64,000 nt of DNA from Deinococcus aestuarii (GCF_018863415.1 NZ_JAHKSN010000004.1:1-64000), one strand, 5' to 3'. Shown: positions 1 to 11,407, counted from the first letter of the stretch. Numbers and translations are program-made. Notes: a model not told the origin generated them from the letters alone.

Positions 1-1
1 G

Positions 2-265
2 TCAACCTTCGCTGGCAACGCCGACTGCACCTCTCCGCGATCTGAAGCCAAGGGCAGGACAGCGGGGCGACGGTTCACGTCGCCCCGCTGCCTCTTCAGC
101 TACTGCGCAACAAGTCTTCAGTTCCAGCAAGGCTTCGGGCGGCGCGTCCAACCTCAGAATCCACCCGTCCGCCCACGCGACCACCTCCTCCCAAGTCACG
201 GTCCCAAGCTGAGCGGCCCAGGCGAGCGCGAGGGCTTCGGTCGGCAGCGGACTTGCGGAAGGCAC
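2..265 (-). CDS. small hypothetical protein near the window edge
   Basis: An 87-residue frame opens with GTG at 265 and closes just inside the window edge. The first 50 residues look like a real acidic, Trp-rich protein, with a W-x-E-V-V-x-W-A-D-x-W-I pattern near residues 24-36. I have seen this general pattern in uncharacterised small Deinococcus proteins. The last 30 residues are Arg, Gly and Pro-rich and read like non-coding GC-rich sequence, so the true 3' end may be frameshifted. No function can be assigned. The 88 bp up to the protease stop hold nothing I recognise. Confidence 0.35.
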   Translation of the reverse strand: MPSASPLPTEALALAWAAQLGTVTWEEVVAWADGWILRLDAPPEALLELKTCCAVAEEAAGRREPSPRCPALGFRSRRGAVGVASEG

Positions 266-353
266 GCCGCAGATTAGAGCGGCCCCTCCCCGTCGCTAAC
301 AAGGAGACGCAGCTCCCCCCAGTGGAGGAACTGCGCCGGAAAGAGGCTCTACC

Positions 354-2972
354 TCAGGGCCGCGCGATGGTGATGACGGGTGAGGTCCAGGTCTCCAGGT
401 GGGCGGGGTTGTTCTCGTCGCCGAGAGCCTTGAGGACGGTGAGCCTGACGACGTACTGCCCGTTGGGCACGTCCTTGCGCTTGTCCTTGTCGTTGCCCAC
501 GCCGTTGCTGCCGCGGCTGTGGCTGACGGTGCCGTCCCAGTCGTAGGCGAGAAGGCCGGTCGCGGTGCTGTTGCGGCCCAGGTACTCCTGGGTGAGCAGG
601 TTGAAAAACTGGGGATGCACGGGCTTGCCGCTGGCGGCGTCGTACACGTCCATCTTCAGGAAGCGGGCGAAGTGGTCGAGGTGCAGCAGGAAGGAGGGCA
701 CGTCGCCGTTCTGGAGGGTGAAGGTCCCGCCTTCCGCCGTGGGCGTGAAGGTGCCGTCCGCGTTCGCCCGGGCAAGGCGGGGCGGGGTGGTCAGGACCTT
801 GAGGGCCTGGTAGTCGCCCTTGAAGCCCGCGTAGGGCACCCGCAGCGTGGTGCCGCCGCCCTGGGGCGTGAAGACGAGGTAGCCGCCGTACTGGCTGAGG
901 TCGGGGCCGTTCGGGGTGATCGTGACGGTCACGGTCGCGCTGCCGCCGGGCTGCACGGTGACGGTGTTCGTGTTGAAGCTCACGCCCGCGGGCGCGTTGG
1001 CGAAGCTCACCGTGTAGTTGCCCGTCGTGCTGATCGCCCCGACGTGCGAGAGCGTGTAGGTCACCGCGCTCCTGCCCGTGTTGGTGACGGTCAGGGTCTG
1101 CGTCTTGCTCGCGCCGTTCTCACTCTCGCCCAGGGAGAGCTTGCTGGGGGTGACAGTGGCGGTCGTCCCCACCGCCTTCACGATGTTGATCATGCCCGCG
1201 CCCTGACGGTGCACCATGTCGAGCAGCCTCGTCGCCGGGTTGCCCGACCACAGGTGCGGCTCAGCGGTGTTCTGGAGCAAGGTCCGCACGTCGGCGGCCT
1301 TCACCGCCACGCCCGCGTCCCGCTTGGCCTGGAGCAGCAGGGCGACCGCGCCCGCCACGTGCGGGGAGGCCATGCTCGTGCCGCTGATGGTGTTGTACCC
1401 GCCGCCGGGGAGGCTCAGCGGCCAGGTCGAGCGGATCAGGCCGCCGGGGGCACCGAGGTCGGGCTTGAGGCTCAGGTCGGCGGCGAGGCCGTACGAGGAG
1501 AAACTGGAGATCAGGTCACCCGTGGGGTTGCGGTACGAGCCCTGCCCCGGGGTCCAGGTGAGGGTCGCGCCGCCCGCCGTGATCGCGGCGTCGAGGGCCT
1601 TGCCGTCGGTGTCCGAGATGCCCACCACGGGAACCGTGATCGCGGGCGTGCCCGTCACGCTGGCGGCGAGGGGTCCGGCGGCGTTGTTGTACAGCACGAC
1701 CGCCGCCGCGCCCGCCTGCTGGGCGTTGTAGGCCTTGACGTAGAAGGAGCAGGTCCCGCGCCGGATCAGCACGGCCTGGCCGCTCAGGCTGTTCGCGGGC
1801 AGGGCCGCGCAGCCGTCGGCGGTGCTGGTCGGGGTGCCGGTCTTGGCGAGCGGCAGGCTGCCCGAGGTGGGCGGCGTGGGCGAGGGCGAGGCAGGCTGGT
1901 AGCCGATCTTCTGGCCGTTCACCACGAACTCGCCCAGCAGGACGTGGGTGTTGTCGAAGGACGCCACGCCGATGACCTTTTCGCCCACGCCGGGGGCCCC
2001 CGCCGCGAACGCGCCGCCCGTGCCCGAGTTGCCGATGGAGGCGGTCACGACGACCCCCTGATCGACGAGGTTGGAGGCCGCCACGGCGGTGGGATACTGC
2101 GGCCACGACTGGAAGGCCGCCCCGATGGACATGTTCAGCACGTCCATCCCGTCGGCGAGGACGCGCTCCATCGCCTGAATCATGATGTCGGTCTGGGTCG
2201 AGCCCTCGCAGCCGAAGACGCGGTAGGCGCCGAAGGTCACGTCGGGCGCCACGCCAGTCGCCCCACCCGCGCTGGCGGCCTTCGCCCCGATGATGCCCGC
2301 CACGTGGGTCCCGTGCCCCCCGCAGTCGTCCGGGGTGTCCTGCCCGGGCACCGGCTGGTTCTCGCCGGTGAAGGCGTCGCCCACGAAGTCGTAGCCCGCC
2401 ACGATGCGCCCCCGGAAGTCGGGGTGGTCGAGGTCGATCCCGGTGTCCATCACGGCGACCTTGATCCCCTTGCCCGTCAGGCCCAGCTCGTTCTGCGCCA
2501 CGTCGGCGCCCGTCTGGGCGAGGGCGGTGGCGAGTTCGGGCTCGTTCACGATCTGCTCTTCGGGCAGCGTGACGTTGAGCACCGGGAACACGCCGCGCAC
2601 CGTGGAGAGGTCCTTGAGCTTGCCCAGCTCGGAGGGCTTCACCCGCACCGACACGCCGTTCCACAGCCGCTCGAAGGTCAGGCGCTCCTGGAACTTCACG
2701 CCCAGTTGCCGGGCCTGATCGCGGAAGGCCTGCCGCTCGCGGGCGATGGCGGCCCCGTTCCCGCCCTTGCTGGTGGGGCGCTCGCTGAGTTCCACGAACC
2801 ACAGCTCGGGCGTCTCGTTCTGGGCGGGGGTCGTCGGGGTAGAGAGGGCACCCAGCGACGCCTGGGCCGGGGCTGCCCCACCGGGCCCGGTCGCCTGCTG
2901 GGTCCCGCAGGCCGCAAGCGTCAGGGAAAGGAGGGTGAGGGCGGCGCCGCGTCTGAACGGGGTTGAAGGCAT
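354..2972 (-). CDS. secreted subtilisin-like S8 serine protease (lipoprotein) with PA insert
   Basis: A predicted extracytoplasmic endopeptidase of 872 residues. The N-terminus is a lipoprotein signal (two Arg, a hydrophobic stretch, then L-A-A-C with Cys22). An inhibitor-I9-like propeptide follows at about residues 55-135. The S8 triad is intact: D176 in the V-M-D-T-G motif, H220 in G-G-H-G-T-H, S533 in G-T-S-M-A-S-P-H, with N315 as likely oxyanion Asn. A PA (protease-associated) domain is inserted at about 385-470, as in lactocepin or vpr-type enzymes. The C-terminal third is beta-rich, Fn3-like and Thr/Gly-rich. It is apparently monocistronic, and the divergent gene is metK. The fold and catalytic class are clear; the substrate is unknown, probably extracellular protein. 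Confidence 0.93.
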   Translation of the reverse strand: MPSTPFRRGAALTLLSLTLAACGTQQATGPGGAAPAQASLGALSTPTTPAQNETPELWFVELSERPTSKGGNGAAIARERQAFRDQARQLGVKFQERLTFERLWNGVSVRVKPSELGKLKDLSTVRGVFPVLNVTLPEEQIVNEPELATALAQTGADVAQNELGLTGKGIKVAVMDTGIDLDHPDFRGRIVAGYDFVGDAFTGENQPVPGQDTPDDCGGHGTHVAGIIGAKAASAGGATGVAPDVTFGAYRVFGCEGSTQTDIMIQAMERVLADGMDVLNMSIGAAFQSWPQYPTAVAASNLVDQGVVVTASIGNSGTGGAFAAGAPGVGEKVIGVASFDNTHVLLGEFVVNGQKIGYQPASPSPTPPTSGSLPLAKTGTPTSTADGCAALPANSLSGQAVLIRRGTCSFYVKAYNAQQAGAAAVVLYNNAAGPLAASVTGTPAITVPVVGISDTDGKALDAAITAGGATLTWTPGQGSYRNPTGDLISSFSSYGLAADLSLKPDLGAPGGLIRSTWPLSLPGGGYNTISGTSMASPHVAGAVALLLQAKRDAGVAVKAADVRTLLQNTAEPHLWSGNPATRLLDMVHRQGAGMINIVKAVGTTATVTPSKLSLGESENGASKTQTLTVTNTGRSAVTYTLSHVGAISTTGNYTVSFANAPAGVSFNTNTVTVQPGGSATVTVTITPNGPDLSQYGGYLVFTPQGGGTTLRVPYAGFKGDYQALKVLTTPPRLARANADGTFTPTAEGGTFTLQNGDVPSFLLHLDHFARFLKMDVYDAASGKPVHPQFFNLLTQEYLGRNSTATGLLAYDWDGTVSHSRGSNGVGNDKDKRKDVPNGQYVVRLTVLKALGDENNPAHLETWTSPVITIARP

Positions 2973-3398
2973 GTCTTCTCCTCGGGAAGGCCAGCGACGG
3001 CCCTTCCCCCAATAGCGAATACAGGGGCGAACATATGGACGAACGGGACCACGGGGGTCCCACCTGGCGGGTGTCTCCGAACGGCTGTTTGAGCTGCGGC
3101 CGACTATAGAGGCTGGGGAGACTGAGAAGCATGAAGTCTGCCGGTCAGCTTCTCATGCTGGGGGGAGGAGGCGCGGGGAGACGGCTTCTCCACGTGAGGA
3201 GAATCGAGGTCGGATGAAAGCGCCCGGTCCGGACCGTTCCCCGGGGCATGGGCGCCTTTCGTCCTTTTCCCGGTCGCCCGGGTGCGTTAGGCTGCCCCGG
3301 TGCCGCCTCCCACCTTGGGGCGGACCGTGCGGGGACCGGGGCGACATCCCTCTCCAGGCCGTTCTGCGAGACGCCTCCCCGCGCGCACAGGAGCAAAC
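2973..3398. other. 426-bp divergent intergenic region between protease and metK
   Basis: This stretch must hold the promoters of the leftward protease gene and of metK. I see an inverted repeat (3124-3159, listed separately) and an A/T-containing patch around 3102-3108 (ctataga). No clear TTGACA-type promoter, SAM riboswitch or other structured RNA could be recognised. There is no credible ORF. Confidence 0.5.
3124..3159. repeat. inverted repeat in the protease/metK intergenic region
   Basis: Two overlapping complementary arm pairs are visible. GAGAAGC (3124-3130) pairs with GCTTCTC (3148-3154), and AGCATGA (3128-3134) pairs with TCATGCT (3153-3159). This could be an operator or an RNA hairpin; there is no T-tract, so it is not an obvious terminator. 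Confidence 0.45.
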
Positions 3399-4640
<1,242 letters not shown>

Positions 4641-4653
4641 GGTTCAGCCTGGA

Positions 4654-4692
4654 GGGGGCGGCGACCGGGAAGGGCCCTGGTCCGCCGCCCCC
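4654..4692 (+). terminator. terminator-like hairpin after metK
   Basis: A 9-bp perfect GC stem (4654-4662 with 4684-4692), extended by GACC/GGTC inside the loop, starts 14 bases after the metK stop. Only a weak T-rich stretch follows, so termination is plausible but not certain. Confidence 0.6.
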
Positions 4693-5048
4693 TCTTGTGG
4701 TCCCCCGGCCCGCGCGGGCCAACAGTCGCCGGGCCTCACGGGGCCGATCCGGCGGGTCTAGTGGAGAACGCGGATGGCGGGAGGACAGCGCGGCAGTATG
4801 CTGATCGTATCGACGGCCCAGGGGTCCCGGCGGGGGGCGGAACCGGGCCGGACAACCGGGAAAGGAGCGTGAGGACGGTGAACACCGGACTTGGCCCTTG
4901 AGGGCCGGGCCCCTCCGTTTGGACGCCTTCCCTCCGGGGAGGGGGCGTCGTTCTCGGGGTCGCCGTCGAGGGTTCGGCGCAGCCGCCGCCCGCGTCGAGC
5001 CTGACGGGGTCCGCCGGAAGGACAGGCGCGGCACGACAGGAGGCGATC
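4693..5048. other. intergenic region upstream of the 587-residue unknown gene
   Basis: No credible gene. It contains a bulged GC-rich hairpin at 4922-4949 (arms GACGCC/GGCGTC and CCCT/AGGG) and, at its right end, the ribosome binding site AGGAGG for the gene starting at 5049. No clear promoter hexamers were found. Confidence 0.5.
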
Positions 5049-6812
5049 ATGATCTCGGCAACGCAACGTCTCGACGACCTCGGCCTGAGCAACCGCGAGC
5101 TGCTCGAACTCAACCTCCAGCGCCGTCAGAAGTTCCGGAAGTCGCCCGAGGCCATCTACCACTGGTGGCGCCGCTGCACGGTCAGGGTGCTGCTGGTGAC
5201 CGACGGCGGCCTGAACTTCGGCCCGGGCGACTTCGGCCTCTCCACCTTCGTTCACATCCTGCAAAACGACGCGCCCACCCGCGTGCGATTCGAGCTGACG
5301 CTGGCTCACATCCGGCCTAACGTGACGGACGCGGACGTCATGCTGGGGGCCCCCGGCATCGCCCGCAGCCTCAAGGGTTTCCGCTTCGACGACCCGGCGC
5401 ATTTCAGGCCCGACATGTACGACCAGGTCTGGCTGTTCGGGATCGAGACGACCTACGCCGGGATGCCGGGGCGGGGCACCTTCCTGGCGAACGCCGAGGT
5501 GCAGAACATCGCCGACCACATGAACCGGGGCGGCGGGGTCTTCGCCACCGGGGACCACGGCTTCCTGGGGCGGGCGCTGTGCGGGGCGCTGCCGCGGGTG
5601 CGCGGCATGAGGCACTGGGGAGACTTCCCGTCAAGCGCCGACGCGACCAATGAGGTCAGCATGACCGGCCCCCGCCGGAACGACACCAACCAGAGCGGGA
5701 ACGACCCAGGCACCCAGTTCAGCGACCAGAGCGACGACCTGCCGCAGCGGCTGGAGCTGGTGCTGTACAGCACTTTCGCGGGCTTCCTGCGAAACGCGCG
5801 TTACCCGCACCCGGTGCTGTGCGGGCGGCTGGGCCGCATCGACGTGCTGCCCGACCACCCGCACGAGGGGGAGTGCCGGGTGCCGGACGACGTCACCCAG
5901 GCCTTCGGCGGGAGGGACGAGTACCCGCCGGACGGCGCGGGCACGCGGATCGTGCCGGAGGTGATCGCCCACAGCCGGGTCCCGGCGGGCAACACCGCCG
6001 ACAAGGCGGGCAGCAAGACCGCGACCATCCCACACACCTTCGGGGCGATCAGCGCCTACGACGGGCACCGGGCCGGGGTGGGCCGGGTGGTCTGCGATGC
6101 GACCTGGCACCACTTCGTGAACGTCAACCTGATCGGCGTGCTGGAGGGCGGTATTTTCGACCAGTTCGACACCCTGGGCGGCGACCAGCATATCGGCGAA
6201 CATACCTCGAAGCACGACGGGTTCCTCAGCTCCGACGCCGGGCGGGACATTCTGGACCGGATCAAGAACTACTACACCAATATCGGCGTGTGGATCGCGC
6301 CGCGTGAGCGCCACGCGTGCTTCAACCTCTACGCCTGGTGGCAACTGGTGTACGCCGACCGCATCATGGAGGCGGCCCTGGCGGACCCGGAGGTGCCCCT
6401 GCAACAGGTTTCGGCGGCCACCCTGCTCTCCATCGGGATTCACGCCCGCGACGCGTTCGGCCGCCGCGCCAGCCGCTGTCAGACCCTGGAATGGTTGATC
6501 GACTGGCTGCGGAAGCCCTGGCCGGAGGTCGTGCTGTGGATTGACCCCTGGGACCCGGTGACGAGACTGCGGCTCGACAAGGAGGAGGGCCCCCTGCCGG
6601 TCGTGGACCCCATGCCGCTGGTGGACGTCGCCCTGGGGGCCGCGCTGGTGTCCCTGCGGCAGGCCTTTCCCTACCCCCCGGCTAAGCTCACGGAACGAGA
6701 GGACCGGCGGGCCCTGGAAATTACCCTCGCGGGCGCCCGCGCCGGACTGGACCTGGCCTTGCGGGACGTCGCCCCGCACCTTGAGGCCTTCAACCGGCTG
6801 GTGAGGCGTTAG
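5049..6812 (+). CDS. uncharacterised 587-residue protein with a glutamine-amidotransferase/ThuA-like N-terminal region
   Basis: I do not recognise a named family. Residues 45-175 alternate strands and helices in a flavodoxin or class-I amidotransferase-like order: a V-R-V-L-L-V-T-D-G-G strand near 45-54, D-Q-V-W-L-F-G at 125-131, and a G-G-G-V-F-A-T-G-D-H turn at 161-170, the place where ThuA-like and GATase folds have their nucleophile elbow. No Cys sits in that turn. A conserved-looking D-A-T-W-H-H-F-V-N-V-N stretch lies at 350-360. The C-terminal 200 residues are helical and Trp-rich. No signal peptide or membrane span. AGGAGG lies 6 bases before the ATG. It stands alone between metK and coaD, so context does not suggest a role. 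Confidence 0.8.
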   Translation: MISATQRLDDLGLSNRELLELNLQRRQKFRKSPEAIYHWWRRCTVRVLLVTDGGLNFGPGDFGLSTFVHILQNDAPTRVRFELTLAHIRPNVTDADVMLGAPGIARSLKGFRFDDPAHFRPDMYDQVWLFGIETTYAGMPGRGTFLANAEVQNIADHMNRGGGVFATGDHGFLGRALCGALPRVRGMRHWGDFPSSADATNEVSMTGPRRNDTNQSGNDPGTQFSDQSDDLPQRLELVLYSTFAGFLRNARYPHPVLCGRLGRIDVLPDHPHEGECRVPDDVTQAFGGRDEYPPDGAGTRIVPEVIAHSRVPAGNTADKAGSKTATIPHTFGAISAYDGHRAGVGRVVCDATWHHFVNVNLIGVLEGGIFDQFDTLGGDQHIGEHTSKHDGFLSSDAGRDILDRIKNYYTNIGVWIAPRERHACFNLYAWWQLVYADRIMEAALADPEVPLQQVSAATLLSIGIHARDAFGRRASRCQTLEWLIDWLRKPWPEVVLWIDPWDPVTRLRLDKEEGPLPVVDPMPLVDVALGAALVSLRQAFPYPPAKLTEREDRRALEITLAGARAGLDLALRDVAPHLEAFNRLVRR

Positions 6813-6834
6813 AGCATCGGACGAAAGAGGAGGT

Positions 6835-6900
6835 GTCACCCTGACTTGTCAGGCGGCGAAGCAGAGTGAAGCGAAGGGTCCCCTCCAGGGCAGAGGAGAG
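6835..6900. repeat. dispersed intergenic repeat, copy 1
   Basis: Begins GTCACCCTGA and continues through a gaagcgaagggtcccc segment. The same head (GTCACCCTGAGC ... GAGGGTCCCC) recurs at 34962-35001 downstream of cmk. This resembles the small intergenic repeats common in Deinococcus genomes. Confidence 0.5.
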
Positions 6901-6948
6901 GCTTCGCTTCGTCGGGCATGACCGCGTTCTTGTGTCACACGCTTCAGG

Positions 6949-6969
6949 GCGACGCACCCAATGCGTCGC
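6949..6969. repeat. perfect 8-bp hairpin
   Basis: GCGACGCA (6949-6956) and TGCGTCGC (6962-6969) are perfectly complementary around a 5-base loop. No T-tract follows. It lies between convergent genes and could terminate or protect either transcript. Confidence 0.5.
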
Positions 6970-7127
6970 CGCAGGTCTCAGGCGCCGACTCCACGGCGCG
7001 CCGCCCACTTTTTCGCCACTCGCTCTGCTGGGCGGCTTCGCAGGTCCGCTCTGAAAGGTTGCCGTTGTCTGGCGACCTTGACCTTTCTGCGGTTTGCCCT
7101 GGGCGGCACCGAACGGCCCGAAAACCC

Positions 7128-8267
<1,140 letters not shown>

Positions 8268-8708
8268 TTACCGCATCATCTTGACGGCGGCGCAGGCCAC
8301 GCCCGCGTCGGCCGGGGTGCCCGCCGCGTCGCTGGCCGTGTGCACGTTGAAGTACGTCGCGCTTACCACGTCGGCGCGCGGGGCGTCGCCCATCAGGGTG
8401 AGCCTCCCGCTCGCGTCGGTCTGCCCGACGACCTTGCTGCTCATGATGGCCGGGCCGTTGCTGCTGCACGGATCGGCACTCGCCGTGCCCTGGTTGTGGT
8501 AATGCGCCACGTAGACCTGGTTGGGGAGCAGGCCCATGACCTTCGCGTCCGTCATCACCCGCTCACCGGACACCTTGCTCATGACCGTGCCGCTCGGGGT
8601 GAGGGTCCCGGCGGCGGGCTGCTTGCCGAGGGTCGCGGTCGTTCCGCCCATCATCATGGTGCAGGAACCGAGGGCGAGGGGCAGGGCGAGCGCGAGAAGC
8701 TTATGCAT
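8268..8708 (-). CDS. small secreted lipoprotein, CHRD/Cu-Zn SOD-like fold candidate
   Basis: A 146-residue protein with a lipoprotein signal: hydrophobic L-A-L-A-L-P-L-A-L-G-S-C with the lipobox Cys at 16. The mature part is beta-rich. It contains V-Y-V-A-H-Y-H-N-Q-G near residues 65-75 and A-T-Y-F-N-V-H-T-A-S-D-A-A-G-T-P near 117-132, with two further Cys. His-containing strands in this order recall CHRD or SodC-like domains, but I cannot show a complete metal site. It appears monocistronic. Function unknown. Confidence 0.8.
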   Translation of the reverse strand: MHKLLALALPLALGSCTMMMGGTTATLGKQPAAGTLTPSGTVMSKVSGERVMTDAKVMGLLPNQVYVAHYHNQGTASADPCSSNGPAIMSSKVVGQTDASGRLTLMGDAPRADVVSATYFNVHTASDAAGTPADAGVACAAVKMMR

Positions 8709-8924
8709 GGGTGAAACCCCTTTGGAGAGAACGTCGAAGATCGGGCGAACTGGACGTGAGCAGTCTGCCCCTCTTCCAAGCTCGACAGTGTTGGCCCGCG
8801 TTCATTGTCGGGGAGGGGTGAATGTCCGCCGGGGGGGTCTCTTCGGGGGTGCCGTGCAGGCCGCCCGGAAGAGGAGGCGCCGGACGGCGAGGCATCCTCC
8901 CATCCGGCGCGGGGTGTGGGCACG

Positions 8925-10091
8925 TCAGTTCTGAATCTGCGGCCGGGCGGCCAGGGTGAGCCTGACCTCGATCCTCTTGCCGCCGCGCAAGACGGTGAGG
9001 GTGACCGTCTCGCCGGGGCGGTAACGGCGCACGGCGTACTGGAAGTCCGAGAAGTTGGCGATGGCCTGACCGTTGACGGCGGTCACGAGGTCGCCGGAGA
9101 CGCGCTTGCCCTGCTCGTTCAGGGTCAGGGGCTGGAGGCCCGCGCGGGCGGCGGGGCTGCCGGGCACCACGTTCGTGAAAAAGGCGCCGGGCGTGTCGCC
9201 GAGGCCGAGGTCGAAGACGCGGTTGAACTCCGAGAAGCGGTCGGCGGGCAGCGCAAAGGCGAAGTCGAGCTGCGGGTTGAGGGCGATCCCGATAACGGGG
9301 GCGTCGAGCTTCTCGCCCCGGCGCAGGGCGGCGAGCTTGGCGCTCGTCCTCGTCACGGGCACGGCGTAGGCGGTGATGCGGCCCGCGCGCGCGCCGGGGC
9401 CCACGCTGATGTAACTCACCACCCCCATCACCTCGCCCTGCGCGTTGATGATCGGCCCGCCGCTGTCTCCCGGCACCAGTTGCGCGTTCAGCTCCAGCGT
9501 GCCGGGCGGGAAGTCCGCGCGGCCCGCGTCACTGTCGAGGCCGGTGAGGCGACCGGTTTTCTGAACCAGGAAGTCGCCGCCGCCGTTGCCGATGGCAAGC
9601 GCCGTGTCCCCCACCCGGGGTCCCGTCGCGGCGAGCGGCATGGAGGGCGTCCCGGCGGGCACGTTCACCCGGATCAGGGCGAGGTCGGACTGGTCGTCGT
9701 AGCCGACCACCTGCACCGCGTAACGCTTCTTGTCGAGCGTCTGCGCACTCAGCGTCTTCGAGGCGAAGACCACGTGGTACGCCGTGAGCGCGTAGCCGTC
9801 GCCGATCAGAAAGGCGGTGCCCACCCCGTTCGGCTCCCGGCAGTTGGTCGGCGGGCAATCCTCGATGCGCAGGGTAGCCGGGCGCAGCTTGCGGTACAGG
9901 TCGTCGAGGGTGACCCTCTCCGCCTGGCTCAGCGGCGCGGGGGTGGCGGCGCGGCGCTCGGCGGGCGTCGTGCCGGAGGAGGGGGCCGCCGTCTGCGCCC
10001 GAGCAGGGGAAGTCGAAGAAACCACACCGCCGAGCAGCAGGGCGGACAACACCATCAGGCCGCGCGCGGCGGCGGGGCGTACGACGTTCAT
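8925..10091 (-). CDS. S1C trypsin-like serine protease with PDZ domain (HtrA/DegP-like)
   Basis: A secreted quality-control type protease of 388 residues. The signal peptide ends around A-R-A-Q (residue 33). The chymotrypsin-like domain has the triad H106 (A-L-T-A-Y-H-V-V), D136 (D-Q-S-D-L-A-L-I) and S210 (V-P-G-D-S-G-G-P-I). Cys79 and Cys84 lie before the domain and may form a disulphide. One PDZ domain spans about 285-375, including a G-D-L-V-T-A-V-N-G motif. Its ATG overlaps the stop of the upstream holin-like gene by 4 bp, so the two are co-transcribed. It likely acts outside the membrane on misfolded proteins. Confidence 0.93.
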   Translation of the reverse strand: MNVVRPAAARGLMVLSALLLGGVVSSTSPARAQTAAPSSGTTPAERRAATPAPLSQAERVTLDDLYRKLRPATLRIEDCPPTNCREPNGVGTAFLIGDGYALTAYHVVFASKTLSAQTLDKKRYAVQVVGYDDQSDLALIRVNVPAGTPSMPLAATGPRVGDTALAIGNGGGDFLVQKTGRLTGLDSDAGRADFPPGTLELNAQLVPGDSGGPIINAQGEVMGVVSYISVGPGARAGRITAYAVPVTRTSAKLAALRRGEKLDAPVIGIALNPQLDFAFALPADRFSEFNRVFDLGLGDTPGAFFTNVVPGSPAARAGLQPLTLNEQGKRVSGDLVTAVNGQAIANFSDFQYAVRRYRPGETVTLTVLRGGKRIEVRLTLAARPQIQN

Positions 10092-10474
10092 GCTTCAGTG
10101 TGATTGTTTGACTCCAGGTGGTATGTGCCATGTCTCCCCTTCCGGCGCGGCGGGTCCCCCGGGTCCAGGGCAGCCAGCCCCAGCCGCCGCTCGATCACGC
10201 CCCCGAGCCGCGTCAGGATGCCCGGCCCGCTCCAGCCCGTCACGCACGCGGCGGCGAGCAGCAGCGCCGGAGCGGGGGCGGGCCGCCACAACACCGTCAG
10301 CAGCGCGACCACCGTCAGCGCCGCGATCCCCGCCGCCGCCGCGTGCGCCAGCACCCGCCGGGCCCGCGGCGGCGCAGGGCGGGCGAGCTGCCGCGCGAGC
10401 TGCGTCACACTCCCCGCCCCGAACGCGGTGCCCAGCAGCGGAAGAAGATCGAGGAGGGGGGCAAGGTCGCTCAT
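10088..10474 (-). CDS. small membrane protein, phage-holin-like candidate
   Basis: A 128-residue protein with a Leu-rich N-terminus and two or three hydrophobic segments (about 8-22, 42-64, 69-80). A G-W-S-G-P-G-I-L stretch follows, then R-R-L-G-L and a charged tail ending N-N-H-T-E-A. The layout resembles LydA-type phage holins, where a GW-x-GP motif precedes the last helix; this is my impression, not a search result. It is translationally coupled to the S1C protease. Divergent to it lies an XRE-S24 repressor-like gene. Confidence 0.7.
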   Translation of the reverse strand: MSDLAPLLDLLPLLGTAFGAGSVTQLARQLARPAPPRARRVLAHAAAAGIAALTVVALLTVLWRPAPAPALLLAAACVTGWSGPGILTRLGGVIERRLGLAALDPGDPPRRKGRHGTYHLESNNHTEA

Positions 10475-10620
10475 GGAAAGCCTCCTGGGGCAGGTGAGGG
10501 TGAGACCGGCGCCCCCCTCCCCCGCGCAGGAGGACGGGTCACGCCGGACGAAGGGGAGGACGGGAGGCGGGGTGTGGGCGCGGCCGCGAAGCGGGGCGGC
10601 GGGGATACGCCATCAACATA

Positions 10621-10638
10621 ATATGCCTAGAGTCATAT
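10621..10638. promoter_or_regulatory. candidate operator upstream of the XRE-S24 regulator
   Basis: ATATG (10621-10625) and CATAT (10634-10638) form an inverted repeat around 8 bases, in an A/T-richer patch within otherwise very GC-rich sequence. It lies between the divergent holin-like and regulator genes, where an autoregulatory repressor would bind. Confidence 0.35.
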
Positions 10639-10679
10639 CGTCAAGCTCCACCATTCCAGTTGGGGCATTTCGCACAGGC

Positions 10680-10685
10680 TAGACT
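10680..10685 (+). promoter_or_regulatory. leaderless -10 element of the XRE-S24 regulator
   Basis: TAGACT, 6 bases before the ATG at 10692. No ribosome binding site is present, consistent with a leaderless mRNA. Confidence 0.6.
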
Positions 10686-10691
10686 CGGTGC

Positions 10692-11393
10692 ATGACCGCT
10701 CCCCTCTCCGACCTGCCCCGCTGGCTGCGCGAGCGCCGGGCGGGCCTGGGCCTGCGCCAGGACGAGGTGGCCCGCCTGACGGCCCTGCACGGGGGCGAGG
10801 CGGGCAGCGTGACCCAGCCGTATCTCAGCCGCCTGGAGCGCGGGACGAGGCCGCTGGGGGCCCTGACCCCGGCGCGGCAGGACGCCCTGCGCCGCGCCCT
10901 GGAGATCAGTGCGGGCGAGTGGGTGGCGCGCACGGGGCTGCCGCTGCTGACCACGCCGGGAGCCGGGGGCGAATTGCTGGGCACCCTCGACCTGATCCGG
11001 GTGCCGGTGCGGGCGCTCGCGTCGGCGGGCTTGCCGCTCTCGGAAGACCACGGCAGCGTGATCGACCACGAACTCGTCCCGGCGCGCGAGCACCGACCAG
11101 GAATGCTCGTGCTGGAGGTGCAGGGCGACTCCATGAGCACGGGCGAGGGCGGCGCGGGCGGCATCCGTCCCGGCGACCGCATCTACGTGGACCCCGGCGA
11201 CCTCGACCTGCGCGAGGGCCGCGTCTACGTCCTGCACGTTCCCGGCCTGGGCCTGACCGTCAAGCGGCTGCGGCGGTACGGCCCCCACGTCTGGCTCACG
11301 AGCGACAACCCCGACCACCCCCCCGTCAAACCCGAGGAGGCCACCGTCGTCGGGCGGGTGTACTTCCACCAGCCCCGGGGCAACCGCCTGTGA
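10692..11393 (+). CDS. XRE-family regulator with S24 (LexA/CI-like) C-terminal domain
   Basis: A 233-residue DNA-binding protein. An N-terminal helix-turn-helix (about 8-80) has L-R-Q-D-E-V-A-R-L and Q-P-Y-L-S-R-L-E-R-G. The C-terminal half is an S24 peptidase-like domain: Ser in V-Q-G-D-S-M-S-T near residue 143 and Lys in L-T-V-K-R-L near 194, the Ser/Lys pair used for RecA-stimulated self-cleavage in LexA and CI repressors. Known relatives are phage repressors and stress regulators; here it lies divergent from a holin-like gene, which hints at phage ancestry. It is not the genus regulator DdrO, which lacks an S24 domain. Confidence 0.88.
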   Translation: MTAPLSDLPRWLRERRAGLGLRQDEVARLTALHGGEAGSVTQPYLSRLERGTRPLGALTPARQDALRRALEISAGEWVARTGLPLLTTPGAGGELLGTLDLIRVPVRALASAGLPLSEDHGSVIDHELVPAREHRPGMLVLEVQGDSMSTGEGGAGGIRPGDRIYVDPGDLDLREGRVYVLHVPGLGLTVKRLRRYGPHVWLTSDNPDHPPVKPEEATVVGRVYFHQPRGNRL

Positions 11394-11407
11394 CCCCGCT
11401 GCCCCGC

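Larger units (their letters stand above)
6813..7127. other. intergenic region with a dispersed repeat and a perfect hairpin
   Basis: No credible gene. It holds one copy of a dispersed GTCACCCTGA-type intergenic repeat (from 6835) and a perfect 8-bp hairpin (6949-6969). A second imperfect inverted repeat (GAAAGGT ... ACCTTTC) lies around 7049-7085. The convergent coaD gene ends at 7128. Confidence 0.5.

Noticed and set aside
399..2966. Very long open frame (about 855 codons) on the plus strand opposite the S8 protease
   Set aside because: It is a GC-rich antisense shadow: composition is Arg/Gly/Ala/His-rich without domain motifs, while the minus-strand frame has a full catalytic triad and lipobox.
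3160..3398. SAM riboswitch before metK
   Set aside because: No SAM-I, SAM-II or SAM-IV core could be found by eye; a structured-RNA search would be needed to exclude rare classes.
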